Notes: generated from the letters alone by a model not told the origin. A stretch of DNA of 49,898 nucleotides from CAZEDU01 sp964511185 (GCA_964511185.1 CAZEDU010000024.1:1-49898), one strand, 5' to 3'; positions 17,339 through 27,940 are shown, counted from the first letter of the stretch. Numbers and translations: made by a program.

Positions 17339-18607
17339 ATGCTTGGTTTGATTCTCGCGTTGCTGGGTCTGACGGTGGTCGGCGTCGGCGCCATCGCGCT
17401 CGTGGTCAAGAACCTCATCTACATCTGCCAGCCGAACGAGGTGCTCATCTTCTCGGGAAGCCAACGGCTGGTGAACGGCCGCCGCGTCGGGTACCGGCTG
17501 GTGCACGGCGGTCGCGGCATTCGCATTCCGCTGCTCGAGCGGGTCGATTCGCTCAACTTGACGAACTTGATCATCGACATCCGGGTGACGGGCGCGTACT
17601 CGAAGGGCGGCATCCCGCTGAACGTCGAGGGCGTGGCGAACGTGAAGATCGCCAGCGAGGAGCCGGTCATCGGCAACGCCATCGAGCGCTTCTTGGGCAA
17701 GCAGCTGCCCGAGGTGGTGCGGGTGGCGAAGGACACGCTCGAGGGCAACCTGCGCGGCGTGCTCGCGACGCTGACGCCCGAGGAGGTGAACCACGACCGC
17801 GTGAAGTTCGCGCAGAGCTTGTTGCACGAGGCGGATCAGGACCTGAAGCGGCTGGGACTGGTGCTCGACACGCTGAAGATTCAGAACGTGTCGGACGACA
17901 AGGGCTACCTGGACTCGCTGGGCCGCAAGCAGTCGGCGGATCTGCAGATGCGCTCGCGCATCGCCGAGGCGGAGAACCGGGCGGTGTCCGCCGAGCGGGC
18001 GGCGAAGAACCTGGAGGCCCGCGAGCTGGCGCGCCTGGAGGCGGAGTTCGCCACGGCCAAGGCGAACTGTGAGCGGCGCATCATCGAAGCGCAGACGCAG
18101 AAAGGCGCCGCGGTGGCGGAGGAGCGCGCGGCGGTGACCGCTCAGCTCGCCGGCACCGAAGCCGAGGTCGCGGTGCAGAAGGCGCGCATCGACCAGGTGC
18201 GGCTCAAGCTGCTCGCCGACAGCGTGCGGCCGGCGGAGGCGCATAAAGAGAAGCTCGCCGCCGACGCGCGCGGCGCGGCGTCGCGCATCCTGGAGGAAGG
18301 CAAGGCGACGGCGGAGTCCATCACCGCGCTGGCGAGGACCTGGGAGACCGCGGGCGAGCACGCGCGGCAGATCTTCGTGGCGCAGAAGCTCAACCGGCTC
18401 GTCGAGCTGATCATGGGCACCGTCAACACGGCCCCGGTCGAGAAGGTGACCTTCCTCGACGCGCGCCTGGCGCGCGAAGGCGGCGACTTTGCGGTGAAGG
18501 CGACGGTGGCGTCGGAGCAGCTCAAGCAGACGCTGGGCGTGGACCTGGTCGCGCTGCTCAAGCGGCTGGGGAATGGGAAGGACGAGCCTCAGGCCTCGGG
18601 CCAGTAG
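17339..18607 (+). CDS. Flotillin-family protein, copy B
   Basis: A 422-residue paralogue of the preceding flotillin, with the same order of parts: membrane helix, IYICQPNEVLIFSGS, SPFH domain (VANVKIASEEPVIGNAIERFLG, TLEGNLRGVLATLTPEEVNHDR), LDTLKIQNVSDDKGYLDSLGR, coiled coil and conserved tail (IFVAQKLNRLVELIMGTVNTAPVEKVTFLD). The coiled-coil regions of the two copies are much more diverged than the SPFH domains, which fits hetero-oligomer formation, although that is inference. The start ATG is preceded by AAAGACGAGAGG. The gene ends three bases before the convergent sodC. Confidence 0.88.
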   Translation: MLGLILALLGLTVVGVGAIALVVKNLIYICQPNEVLIFSGSQRLVNGRRVGYRLVHGGRGIRIPLLERVDSLNLTNLIIDIRVTGAYSKGGIPLNVEGVANVKIASEEPVIGNAIERFLGKQLPEVVRVAKDTLEGNLRGVLATLTPEEVNHDRVKFAQSLLHEADQDLKRLGLVLDTLKIQNVSDDKGYLDSLGRKQSADLQMRSRIAEAENRAVSAERAAKNLEARELARLEAEFATAKANCERRIIEAQTQKGAAVAEERAAVTAQLAGTEAEVAVQKARIDQVRLKLLADSVRPAEAHKEKLAADARGAASRILEEGKATAESITALARTWETAGEHARQIFVAQKLNRLVELIMGTVNTAPVEKVTFLDARLAREGGDFAVKATVASEQLKQTLGVDLVALLKRLGNGKDEPQASGQ

Positions 18608-18610
18608 GCC

Positions 18611-19123
18611 TCACTCGCTGGAGCCTTTGATGACGCCACACGCCACTCGGTCGCCCGCGTTTCCCGCGGGGTCGGTTTTGTAGTCGTCGGGACCGGCGTG
18701 CACGATGACGGCGGTGCCGTCCTTGTCGAGCACCGCGTTGCCTTTGCCGCTCAGCCGAATCTGCTCGGTGAGCAGCTCGAAGCTGGCCTTGCCGTCGGCG
18801 CCGACGTGGATGTTCGGCAGGTCGCCGGCGTGCGGGCCCGCGGTGACCAGGAAGCCGTGCCTCTCGCCCCTGGGCGCGAAGTGGCCGCCGGCCGACTCGA
18901 ACGGCGGCTGACACGCGCCCTTCTCGTGCAGGTGAATCGCGCGCGTCCCCTCGGGCAGGTTCTCGAGCGCTCCTTTGATCAGCACGCCGTTGGGCGTCTG
19001 CTCGAGCGTTACCTCACCGATTGAACGGCCTTGCTGATCCTTGAGCGCGGCGCGCGCCTTCGCCGGGGCGGCGGCCCAGGCGGACGTCGCGAGCAGCAAC
19101 AGCGCCATCGAGAGTGCCTTCAT
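18611..19123 (-). CDS. sodC: Copper/zinc superoxide dismutase
   Basis: A 170-residue exported Cu/Zn superoxide dismutase. The signal peptide (MKALSMALLLLATSAWAAAPA) sends it to the periplasm. Metal ligands are visible: HLHEKG (Cu), FESAGGHFAPRGERHG (Cu and Zn), GPHAGDLPNIHVGADG (Zn, with Asp) and VIVHAGPDDY (Cu). The cysteines in KGACQPP and VACGVI would form the conserved disulphide, and an Arg two residues before the last Cys (DRVACG) matches the active-site Arg. Length and motifs are typical. AAGGAGACC precedes the ATG as the ribosome binding site. It detoxifies superoxide in the envelope. Confidence 0.95.
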   Translation of the reverse strand: MKALSMALLLLATSAWAAAPAKARAALKDQQGRSIGEVTLEQTPNGVLIKGALENLPEGTRAIHLHEKGACQPPFESAGGHFAPRGERHGFLVTAGPHAGDLPNIHVGADGKASFELLTEQIRLSGKGNAVLDKDGTAVIVHAGPDDYKTDPAGNAGDRVACGVIKGSSE

Positions 19124-19242
19124 GGGAGGTCTCCTTTGGGAGCAAGGTGGCGCCGCGGCTCGGCTTGGACCAGGGCTTGGCTCTTCCGGACGCTTGGCGA
19201 CCGACGCGAGAAGCGCGTGCTAGGACGGGCCTCGTGAAAACC

Positions 19243-19271
19243 GGGGACAGTCCCCTTGGGGGACGGTCCCC
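19243..19271. repeat. Double palindrome repeat, copy 2
   Basis: GGGGACAGTCCCC (19243-19255), spacer TTG, GGGGACGGTCCCC (19259-19271). The second palindrome has G instead of A at the centre; all arms are intact. It sits between the divergent sodC and short-chain fatty acid transporter genes and ends 15 bases before the transporter ATG, inside its probable leader. Confidence 0.9.
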
Positions 19272-19286
19272 TCTTTCGGAAGAGAC

Positions 19287-20615
19287 ATGACGAAGGTGGC
19301 CGATGCCTTAGGGAAGTGGACCGCGCGCTGGGTGCCGTCCGCCTTCTCCATCGCCGTCCTGCTCACCCTTCTCACCTTCTCGCTGGGGCTGACGGTCGGC
19401 GGCGCGACGCTGCCGCGCGTGGTGCAGAGCTGGGGCGACGGCTTCTGGGAGCTGCTCTCGTTCTCGATGCAGATGGCGCTCATCGTCTTCACCGGGTACC
19501 TGCTCGCGCTCTCGACACCTGTGCAGCGGCTGCTCGATGGGGTCGCGTCTTGGGCGCGCACGCCCCGGGGCGCGGTCACGCTCGTGGCCCTGGTCTCGAT
19601 GCTGCTCGCCTACGTGAACTGGGGCTTGTCCATCGTCGCCTCCGCGATGCTGGTGAAGGCGGTGGTGCGGCGCGTGCCCCAGGTCGATTACCGGCTGCTC
19701 GTCGCGTGCGCCTACTTCGGCCTGGGCGCGACGTGGCACTCCGGCCTCTCCGCCTCGGCGCCGCTGCTCGTCGCGACGCCCAAGCACTTCCTCGAGGCGG
19801 AGCTCGGCCTCATCCCGATTGATCAGACCCTCTTCTCGCCGTTCAACCTGGCGCTGCTCGCGGTGGTCGTGGCGCTGCTCACCGCGTTCGCGTGGGTGAT
19901 TCACCCGCCGCCGGAGCGGACGGTGACGGTGGACCCGAAGCTGCTCCAAGGCCAGGCGTTCGTTCCGCCGGCACGTCCGTCGGAGCGCTCGTTCGCCGCG
20001 CGCCTCGACAACACCCGCTGGCTGAACCTGCTCTTCGCGGCCGCCGGGCTCTTCTGGCTGGCGCGGCTGTTCTGGCTCACCGGGTGGAAGGGCCTCAACA
20101 TCAACGTGGTCAACTTCGCCTTCTTGACGCTCGCGGTGCTGCTCCACCGCTCCCCCGCGGCGCTGCTCAAGGCGGCGGAGGAGGCGGCCTCGGGGCTCGC
20201 CGGCGTGGTGCTGCAGTTTCCGCTCTACGCGGGCATCTACGGCGTGTTCAAGAACACCGGGCTGACCGAGCGCATCGGGGACTGGTTCGTCTCGCTCTGC
20301 ACGCAGAAGACCTTCCCCGTCGTCGTGTACCTGTACAGCGGGGTGGTGAACTACTTCGTGCCGTCGGGCGGCTCGAAGTGGGCCATCGAAGCGCCTTACC
20401 TGCTGCAGGCCGCCAGGACGCTCGAGGTCGCGCCGGACAAGGTCGTGCTCGCCTACGCCTGGGGCGACATGGCGACCGACTTGATTCAGCCGTTCTGGGC
20501 GCTGCCCCTGCTCGGCGTCGCCAAGCTCGAGTTCAAGGACATCTTGGGTTTTTTGCTGCTCGCGTTTTTCTTCTATCTGCCGGTCGTGAGCCTGGCGTTT
20601 CTGCTCTGGGGCTAA
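19287..20615 (+). CDS. atoE: AtoE-type short-chain fatty acid transporter
   Basis: A 442-residue integral membrane protein of the AtoE / short-chain fatty acid transporter family. Repeated hydrophobic segments give about 12 membrane helices. Conserved blocks include AYVNWGLSIVASAMLVKAV, GLGATWHSGLSASAPLLVATP and, near the end, VNYFVPSGGSKWAIEAPYLL and AYAWGDMATDLIQPFWALPLLGVA. Length matches E. coli AtoE (440). It would import acetoacetate, butyrate or similar acids. No butyrate or acetoacetate catabolic genes are adjacent, so the substrate is inferred only from family. GGAAGAG seven bases upstream sets the start; the leader contains a double palindrome repeat. Confidence 0.88.
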   Translation: MTKVADALGKWTARWVPSAFSIAVLLTLLTFSLGLTVGGATLPRVVQSWGDGFWELLSFSMQMALIVFTGYLLALSTPVQRLLDGVASWARTPRGAVTLVALVSMLLAYVNWGLSIVASAMLVKAVVRRVPQVDYRLLVACAYFGLGATWHSGLSASAPLLVATPKHFLEAELGLIPIDQTLFSPFNLALLAVVVALLTAFAWVIHPPPERTVTVDPKLLQGQAFVPPARPSERSFAARLDNTRWLNLLFAAAGLFWLARLFWLTGWKGLNINVVNFAFLTLAVLLHRSPAALLKAAEEAASGLAGVVLQFPLYAGIYGVFKNTGLTERIGDWFVSLCTQKTFPVVVYLYSGVVNYFVPSGGSKWAIEAPYLLQAARTLEVAPDKVVLAYAWGDMATDLIQPFWALPLLGVAKLEFKDILGFLLLAFFFYLPVVSLAFLLWG

Positions 20616-20674
20616 TCGGCCTCGGCTGCTCGCTCCAACCTATTGTTTTCGGGCCGCTTCCAATGCTAGGAGCC

Positions 20675-20711
20675 GCCTCGCTCCTCAAGGGTCCCTTGAA
20701 GGAGCCGAGGC
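20675..20711 (+). promoter_or_regulatory. Long hairpin upstream of hppA
   Basis: A 37-base imperfect inverted repeat. Arms GCCTCG-CTCC(T)CAAGGG and CCCTTGAAGGAGC-CGAGGC pair over about 16-17 bp with two single-base bulges and a one-base loop. It lies 60 bases after the transporter stop and 78 bases before the pyrophosphatase ATG. No T-tract follows, so it is either a terminator of the non-canonical kind for the transporter gene or a structured leader of hppA. Confidence 0.5.
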
Positions 20712-20789
20712 CGCGCTGAAGCGTCGACGCCCCAAGTGTCGGCGGCCAACCCCTCGAACTCATTTGCACAACTTCAGGAGTTCGAAAAC

Positions 20790-23309
<2,520 letters not shown>

Positions 23310-23327
23310 CGCGCGGCTGATTCACTC

Positions 23328-23381
23328 GACAGGCTCACGCGGGCGGGTCATGGAACCCCTCGTGTGAGCCTGTCTCTTTTT
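23328..23381 (+). terminator. Rho-independent terminator after hppA
   Basis: Perfect 11-bp stem GACAGGCTCAC (23328-23338) with GTGAGCCTGTC (23364-23374), a 25-base loop, then TCTTTTT. It stands 18 bases after the hppA stop and ends just before the RNase Z start, so rnz needs its own promoter or readthrough. Confidence 0.85.
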
Positions 23382-23395
23382 GTAGGAAGCGTTCT

Positions 23396-24334
23396 GTGAG
23401 CTCGAGCGGCATGTCGATTCTGCGGTTGACGTTCCTGGGCACCTCCGCCGCCCAGCCGACGATCCACCGCAACCTCTCGGGCCTCGCGGTGAAGGCCGAC
23501 ACCGACCTGTTGCTGTTCGACTGCGGCGAGGGCTCGCAGCGGCAGATGATACGCTTCGGCACCGGCTTCTCGGTCGACGCGGTCTTCTTCACGCACTTTC
23601 ACGCCGACCACTACCTGGGCATCATCGGGTTCCTGCGCACGCTCGGCATGAGCGGGCGCGCGGACAAGCTCACCCTCTACGGCCCCGCACCCGCCAAGCG
23701 GCTGCTCCACACCGCGGTGCACTTGGGCGTCGAACAGCTCGCCTTTCCGCTCGACATCGTCGAGCTCAAGGGCGGCGACGAGGTGCGGCGCAAAGGGTAC
23801 GCGGTCAAGGCGGTGCAGGTGGACCACCGCGTCAACGCGCTCGGCTACGTGCTGCAGGAAGACAGCCGGCCCGGCCGCTTCAACCTGGAGGCCGCCCGCG
23901 CGCTCGGCGTGATGGAAGGACCGGACTTCGGCCGGCTGCAGCGCGGCCAAGCGGTCGTCACCAAGAGCGGCACGACGGTCCTGCCCGAGCAGGTGCTGGG
24001 CGCATCCCGGCCGGGGCGCAAGCTGGTGCTGTCGGGCGACACGCGGCCATGCGACGCGCTGGTGAAGGCCGCGCGCGACGCCGACCTGCTCATTCACGAG
24101 AGCACCTTCAGCGACGACGAACAGGAGCGCGCGCTGGAGACGCGTCACTCGACCGCGCGCGAAGCCGGCCGGGTCGCGCGCGAGGCGAACGTCAAGCGGC
24201 TCATCCTCACGCACCTGTCGTCCCGGCACGACGTGGATCCCAGCCGGCTGCTCGAGCAGGCCCGCGAGGAGTTCCCGGGACCCGCCGAGGTCGCCTTCGA
24301 TGGGTTGACGCACGAAATCGCCGTGCGGGAGTGA
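23396..24334 (+). CDS. rnz: Ribonuclease Z
   Basis: A 312-residue short-form RNase Z, which cuts the 3-prime trailer from tRNA precursors. The metallo-beta-lactamase ligands are all visible: THFHADH (66-72), D143-H144 in VDHRVNALGY, GDT (214-216), HEST motif with H234 and E235, and H273 in ILTHLSS. The length matches the bacterial short form (about 305). It uses a GTG start at 23396 with AGGAAG in good position; ATG 23411 is a less likely alternative. The hppA terminator ends only 14 bases before the start codon, so the promoter may overlap that terminator. Confidence 0.92.
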   Translation: MSSSGMSILRLTFLGTSAAQPTIHRNLSGLAVKADTDLLLFDCGEGSQRQMIRFGTGFSVDAVFFTHFHADHYLGIIGFLRTLGMSGRADKLTLYGPAPAKRLLHTAVHLGVEQLAFPLDIVELKGGDEVRRKGYAVKAVQVDHRVNALGYVLQEDSRPGRFNLEAARALGVMEGPDFGRLQRGQAVVTKSGTTVLPEQVLGASRPGRKLVLSGDTRPCDALVKAARDADLLIHESTFSDDEQERALETRHSTAREAGRVAREANVKRLILTHLSSRHDVDPSRLLEQAREEFPGPAEVAFDGLTHEIAVRE

Positions 24335-24374
24335 CGGGTTGACGCATGGGAACGCCCTGCGCGAAGAAGGCCTG

Positions 24375-25058
24375 ATGCGTGGACTCTTCCTATCGTGCCT
24401 CCTCAGCGTCGTCCCGGGCGTCGCCTTGGCGGATCCGCCGGCCTGCTGTCCGCTGCATGTCTGCCGTGAGCCGTGCTTCCTCGAGCCTGACAGCGTCGCG
24501 CGCACGCTCGAGTCGTGCATGCTCGAGCTGATGTATCCGAAGGCCGGTCCGTCGGAGCCGCTGGTGGACGACGTCACCGCCGCGAAGCTGTGCCGTGACG
24601 TCGTGGTGCGCGAAGATGCGACCGGCTTGTCCCGCTGCGTGCGCGGGCTGCTCTTCGAGCGCGATGGCCTGGGCAGCCGCCGCACCTGGATGACCCCCGC
24701 CACGGCGGCCAAGGCGTGCCGAGGTGCGTTCAGCTTGACGCTCGCGGAGACAGTGCAGAGCTGCATGCTCAAGCAGCTGCTTCAGCGGGAGGGCCTCTCC
24801 GCCGAGCGCACCGACGTTCCGCCCGAGACCGCGGCGCAGGGCTGCCAGTCGTATCACCCGATGGTGAACTCCTGCTGTCGCATCCCCGACGGCGACCCGA
24901 AGCAAGCGTTCCTCAAGGAGTGCCACGGCCGCTTCCAGCGATCACGCGACCCGCGGCTGGCTTCCCTGAAGGGCGAGGCCATCACCTTTCTATGTGAAGG
25001 GCCCGTGCGGCCTCTGCCCGTCCTCCCGGTCCAGCAGCCGGATCCGAACGCGCCGTAG
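24375..25058 (+). CDS. Secreted Cys-rich protein with triple helical repeat
   Basis: A 227-residue exported protein I cannot assign. The signal peptide is MRGLFLSCLLSVVPGVALA. The mature part holds 16 or so cysteines. Three degenerate repeats are visible, each of about 37 residues with a SCM/RCV helix followed by TAAxxC: residues about 41-74, 86-118 and 125-159. The C-terminal part has NSCCRIPDGDPKQAFLKECHGRF. I chose ATG 24375, at the start of the signal peptide; the frame is also open from 24339. It lies 40 bp after rnz and nine bases before the HipA-like gene, so co-transcription with either is possible. Disulphide bonds in the envelope are likely. Confidence 0.75.
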   Translation: MRGLFLSCLLSVVPGVALADPPACCPLHVCREPCFLEPDSVARTLESCMLELMYPKAGPSEPLVDDVTAAKLCRDVVVREDATGLSRCVRGLLFERDGLGSRRTWMTPATAAKACRGAFSLTLAETVQSCMLKQLLQREGLSAERTDVPPETAAQGCQSYHPMVNSCCRIPDGDPKQAFLKECHGRFQRSRDPRLASLKGEAITFLCEGPVRPLPVLPVQQPDPNAP

Positions 25059-25066
25059 GTGGTCTC

Positions 25067-25852
25067 TTGCCCCTCCGTCAGGTCGCCGCCACCCGCTACG
25101 TGACGCCGCTGCGCGAGGGCGGCTCCTTGCCGGCCATCGTCGAGGCCGACGACTCAGGCCTGTACGTGGTGAAGTTCCGCGGGGCCGGCCAAGGCGTTCG
25201 CGTGCTCGTCGCCGAGCTGATCTGCGCCGAGCTCGCCCGCGCGCTGGGCCTTCCGGTGCCGGAGACCGCGCTGGTCGAGCTGCCCGAGGCGCTGGGGCGC
25301 AACGAGCCTGACCCGGAGATTCACGACCTGTTGCTCGCCAGCGTCGGCAGCAACTTCGGCCTCGACTACCTGCCGGGAGCGGTGACTTTCGACCCCATCG
25401 CCGGCCCTCCGCCAGAGCCCGACCTGGCCTCGGCCATCGTCTGGTTCGACGCGTTCGTCACCAACGTCGACCGCACCGCGAAGAACCCGAACCTGCTCTC
25501 CTGGCATCGGCGGCTCTACCTCATCGACCACGGCGCCGCGCTCTACTTTCACCACGACTGGTCCAACGTGGATCAGCAGGCCGAAGCGCCCTTCGCCGCC
25601 AGCGCGCGGCACGTGCTGCTCCCGTTCGCGACGAAGCTGAAGGAGGCCGACCAGCGCCTGCGTCCGATGCTCTCGGCGAGCGTGTTCGAGCGTGCCGTGG
25701 CGCAGCTGCCCGACGATTGGCTGCGCTCGGAGCCCTTGCTTCCGACGCCCGACGCGGCGCGCGCAGGTTACGTGCGGTTTCTCACCCGGCGGCTCGCGGC
25801 GGCGGACCGCTTTCTCGAGGAGGCGCTGCGTGGCCGAGCCCAGCTCGTTTGA
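25067..25852 (+). CDS. HipA-like kinase (HipA_2 type)
   Basis: A 261-residue compact HipA-like kinase. Recognisable features are the ATP-binding Lys in YVVKFRGAGQG (K36), the catalytic-loop-like NVDRTAKNPNLL (133-144; NxDRxxxNxN, matching the HipA D..N arrangement) and LIDHGAALYFHH (152-163), equivalent to the DFG-type metal site. It is much shorter than E. coli HipA (440 residues) and lacks the N-terminal subdomain. I see no HipB-like DNA-binding partner; a DUF3037 gene overlaps its end by 23 bp instead. The start is TTG 25067, with AGGTGG at five bases. No target is known for this subfamily. Confidence 0.83.
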   Translation: MPLRQVAATRYVTPLREGGSLPAIVEADDSGLYVVKFRGAGQGVRVLVAELICAELARALGLPVPETALVELPEALGRNEPDPEIHDLLLASVGSNFGLDYLPGAVTFDPIAGPPPEPDLASAIVWFDAFVTNVDRTAKNPNLLSWHRRLYLIDHGAALYFHHDWSNVDQQAEAPFAASARHVLLPFATKLKEADQRLRPMLSASVFERAVAQLPDDWLRSEPLLPTPDAARAGYVRFLTRRLAAADRFLEEALRGRAQLV

Positions 25853-26213
25853 CTACGCCATCATCCGCGTGGTGCCGCGCGTGGAGCGCGAGGAGTTCAT
25901 CAACGCGGGCGTCATCCTCTACTGCCTGCAAGCCGACTTCCTCGAGGCGCGCGTCGCGCTGAATCGAGAGCGGTTGCTCGCGCTCGACCCGAAGGTCGAC
26001 CTCGCGATGGTCGAAGCGCACCTGACCGCCATCCCCCGCATTTGCCAAGGCGGGCCCGGCAGCGGCCCCATCGGCCAGCTGCCGAAGAAGGAGCGCTTCC
26101 ACTGGCTCGTCGCGCCGCGCAGCACCATCGTGCAGGTGTCGCCCGTGCACTCCGGCGTGTGCGACTCGCCGCAGGCCGCGCTCGATCGACTGGTCGAGAA
26201 GGTGGTGCGGTGA
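25830..26213 (+). CDS. DUF3037 family protein
   Basis: A 127-residue DUF3037 protein: FDYAIIRVVPRVEREEFINAGVILYCLQADFLEARVALNRERLLALDP, then VEAHLTAIPRIC, GPIGQLPKKERFHWLVAPRSTIVQVSPVHSGVC and DRLVEKVV. The conserved VEREEFINAGV and APRSTxxQxSPVHxG blocks are clear. The GTG start at 25830 lies inside the HipA-like gene, 23 bp before its stop, with GGAGG in position, so translation is coupled. DUF3037 genes regularly neighbour HipA-like kinases, which suggests a functional pair, possibly toxin-antitoxin-like. That role is inference. Confidence 0.83.
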   Translation: MAEPSSFDYAIIRVVPRVEREEFINAGVILYCLQADFLEARVALNRERLLALDPKVDLAMVEAHLTAIPRICQGGPGSGPIGQLPKKERFHWLVAPRSTIVQVSPVHSGVCDSPQAALDRLVEKVVR

Positions 26214-26335
26214 GGTGCGGGGAACAGGGGCGCCAGCACCGCGCGCCGTGAAGCGGTCGCGTCTTGGCGGACGCACGGGCCATCGAAGCGCCACGCCCCG
26301 ATGGCCCGTTCAACACCTGCCTCAAAGCCCTTCGT

Positions 26336-27127
26336 TCACAACGAAATCGCCGTGCCCGGCTTCGCCTCGACGACCTGCGCGTTGACCCGCTCCTTCTTCA
26401 GCGCGGCGCGCAGCTCCTCCGGGGTGCCCTTCAGCACCTCGAAGGTGCCGTAGTGCATCGGCAGAATCGTCTTCGCCTTGAGCAGCTTCGCCGCGGTGGC
26501 CGCGTCGACCGGATCCATCGTGAAGTTCCCGCCGATGGGCAGCATCGCGTGGGTCACCTTGTAGCGCTCGCCGATGAGCGCCATCGACGAGAACACCGCC
26601 GTGTCGCCCGCGTGGTAGAGCACCGGGCCGTTGTCCACGACGATGACGAACCCCAGCGGGTTGCCGCCGTACTGCTGCGTCTTCCCGTCGGGGCTGTAGC
26701 CGCTCGAGTGCACCGCCTCCACCAGGTGCACCGTCGCGTCCTTCACGCGCACCGAGCCGCCCGTATTGGCGGGCTGAATCTTCGGCACCCCCAGCGCGCT
26801 GGTGAGCTCGAACGCGCCGACCACGAGCGCCTGGGTCTTCTTCGCCAAATCGACCGCGTTGCCCACGTGGTCCGCGTGGCCGTGCGTGACCAAAATCGCG
26901 TCGAGCGCGTCCGGCGCCTTCGCGTCCTTCGGGGCCTTCGGGTTCTGCAGCCACGGGTCGATGGCGATGACCGCGCCGCCGGGCGTGCGCACGACCCACG
27001 CGGCGTGGCCCCACCAGGTGACTTCCGTCTTGGCGGGACTGGGCGGCGCGGCCGGAGCCGCCGGCGGCTGCGCGAGAGCGGACGAAGAGAGGACCAGAGC
27101 TGCGAACAACGAAGCGCACTGACGCAT
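26336..27127 (-). CDS. Secreted UPF0173-type metal-dependent hydrolase
   Basis: A 263-residue metallo-beta-lactamase-fold protein of the UPF0173 group. It has TWWGHAAWVVRTPGGAVIAIDPWLQNP, THGHADHVGNAVDLA (HxHxDH), HSSGYSPDGKTQQYGGNPLGFVI, YHAGDTAVF and MHYGTF near the end. UPF0173 proteins are usually about 226 residues and cytoplasmic. This one carries an N-terminal signal peptide (MRQCASLFAALVLSSSALAQ) and a Pro/Ala spacer, so it should act in the envelope. The ATG at 27127 has AGGAGG at five bases; the frame is open from 27172 but that extension lacks a site. Substrate unknown. Confidence 0.85.
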   Translation of the reverse strand: MRQCASLFAALVLSSSALAQPPAAPAAPPSPAKTEVTWWGHAAWVVRTPGGAVIAIDPWLQNPKAPKDAKAPDALDAILVTHGHADHVGNAVDLAKKTQALVVGAFELTSALGVPKIQPANTGGSVRVKDATVHLVEAVHSSGYSPDGKTQQYGGNPLGFVIVVDNGPVLYHAGDTAVFSSMALIGERYKVTHAMLPIGGNFTMDPVDAATAAKLLKAKTILPMHYGTFEVLKGTPEELRAALKKERVNAQVVEAKPGTAISL

Positions 27128-27220
27128 GAGGCCTCCTGGCAGATGAGAGGGCTTGGCGTAGCGCAGGTTCACCGGACGCGTCGAGAACTTGCTTGAGGCT
27201 TGTCGCCGGCGCTGTTGGCT

Positions 27221-27928
27221 TCAGCGCTTGAGCTGCGACTCCACCTGCATCCACGCCTCGAGCAGGCGGCGGGTGCGCTCTTCGGCGAGCGCGCGGAACT
27301 CCTCGGCCAGGTGCGCGACCTTGTCCGGATGGTACTGCGCGAGCTGCGCGTGGAACAGCTTGCGCGCTTCGGACAGCGACATCCCCGGCGCGATGCCCAA
27401 GAGCTGCCACGGGTCCGAGCTCCCAGCGACCGCGGGAGCCGGCGGCGTCGACGGGCGCGGCGGCGTCTTCTCTTCGCGACCCGGCTTCACCTCTTCCCGC
27501 GGCCGACGGCTCCCGTCGGGGCGAGGCAAGCGGCGGTCGATGCGCGAGAGCGCCTCTTGAATGAACCACGCGTCTTCGCGGCTCGAGCGCTTGCGGACCA
27601 CCGCCTTCGCCTGGCCGTTCTCCACGAGCAGATACCCACTCGCCGCGGCGTAGGCCTCGTCCCGGTCGTTGGGGAACAGGTGCTCGGCGAGGTCGCCCAT
27701 CGGGTCTCGCCACATGCCTTGCGCGGCGCCTTCGTCGACCACGACGATGAAGTCCACCAACGCGCCCACGGCGCGCTCGAGCGAGGCGAACGGCTCCCGC
27801 TCGTGCACGGGAGCCATCGCCTGTGAGTGGCGCACTTGGGTCACCACGGTCAGCGTCTTCGCCTCGCTCACGCGGTCGAAGAGCTTTCGCTTCACGTCCC
27901 GGTCGGAGAAGTAGAAGACCTCAATCAC
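27221..27928 (-). CDS. C-terminal J-domain protein
   Basis: A 235-residue protein with a J domain at the C-terminus (residues about 172-235: DPWQLLGIAPGMSLSEARKLFHAQLAQYHPDKVAHLAEEF), including the HPD tripeptide that stimulates Hsp70/DnaK. A Pro/Arg/Glu-rich linker (about 134-170) joins it to an N-terminal domain of unknown fold (MIEVFYFSDRDVKRKLFDRV; then AVGALVDFIVVVDEG). No membrane helix or G/F region is present, so this is a type III J protein that probably brings DnaK to a specific client. It lies 12 bp downstream of the Trp-rich gene on the same strand. Confidence 0.8.
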   Translation of the reverse strand: MIEVFYFSDRDVKRKLFDRVSEAKTLTVVTQVRHSQAMAPVHEREPFASLERAVGALVDFIVVVDEGAAQGMWRDPMGDLAEHLFPNDRDEAYAAASGYLLVENGQAKAVVRKRSSREDAWFIQEALSRIDRRLPRPDGSRRPREEVKPGREEKTPPRPSTPPAPAVAGSSDPWQLLGIAPGMSLSEARKLFHAQLAQYHPDKVAHLAEEFRALAEERTRRLLEAWMQVESQLKR

Positions 27929-27940
27929 GCGCGCGTGCCG

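Noticed and set aside
15683..18361. 892-codon minus-strand frame opposite the flotillins
   Set aside because: Low-complexity Arg/Leu/His/Gln product with no recognisable fold; both flotillin genes on the plus strand are complete.
20641..20670. Promoter-like TTGTTT before hppA
   Set aside because: No acceptable -10 box at 16-18 bases; the downstream candidates are GC-rich.
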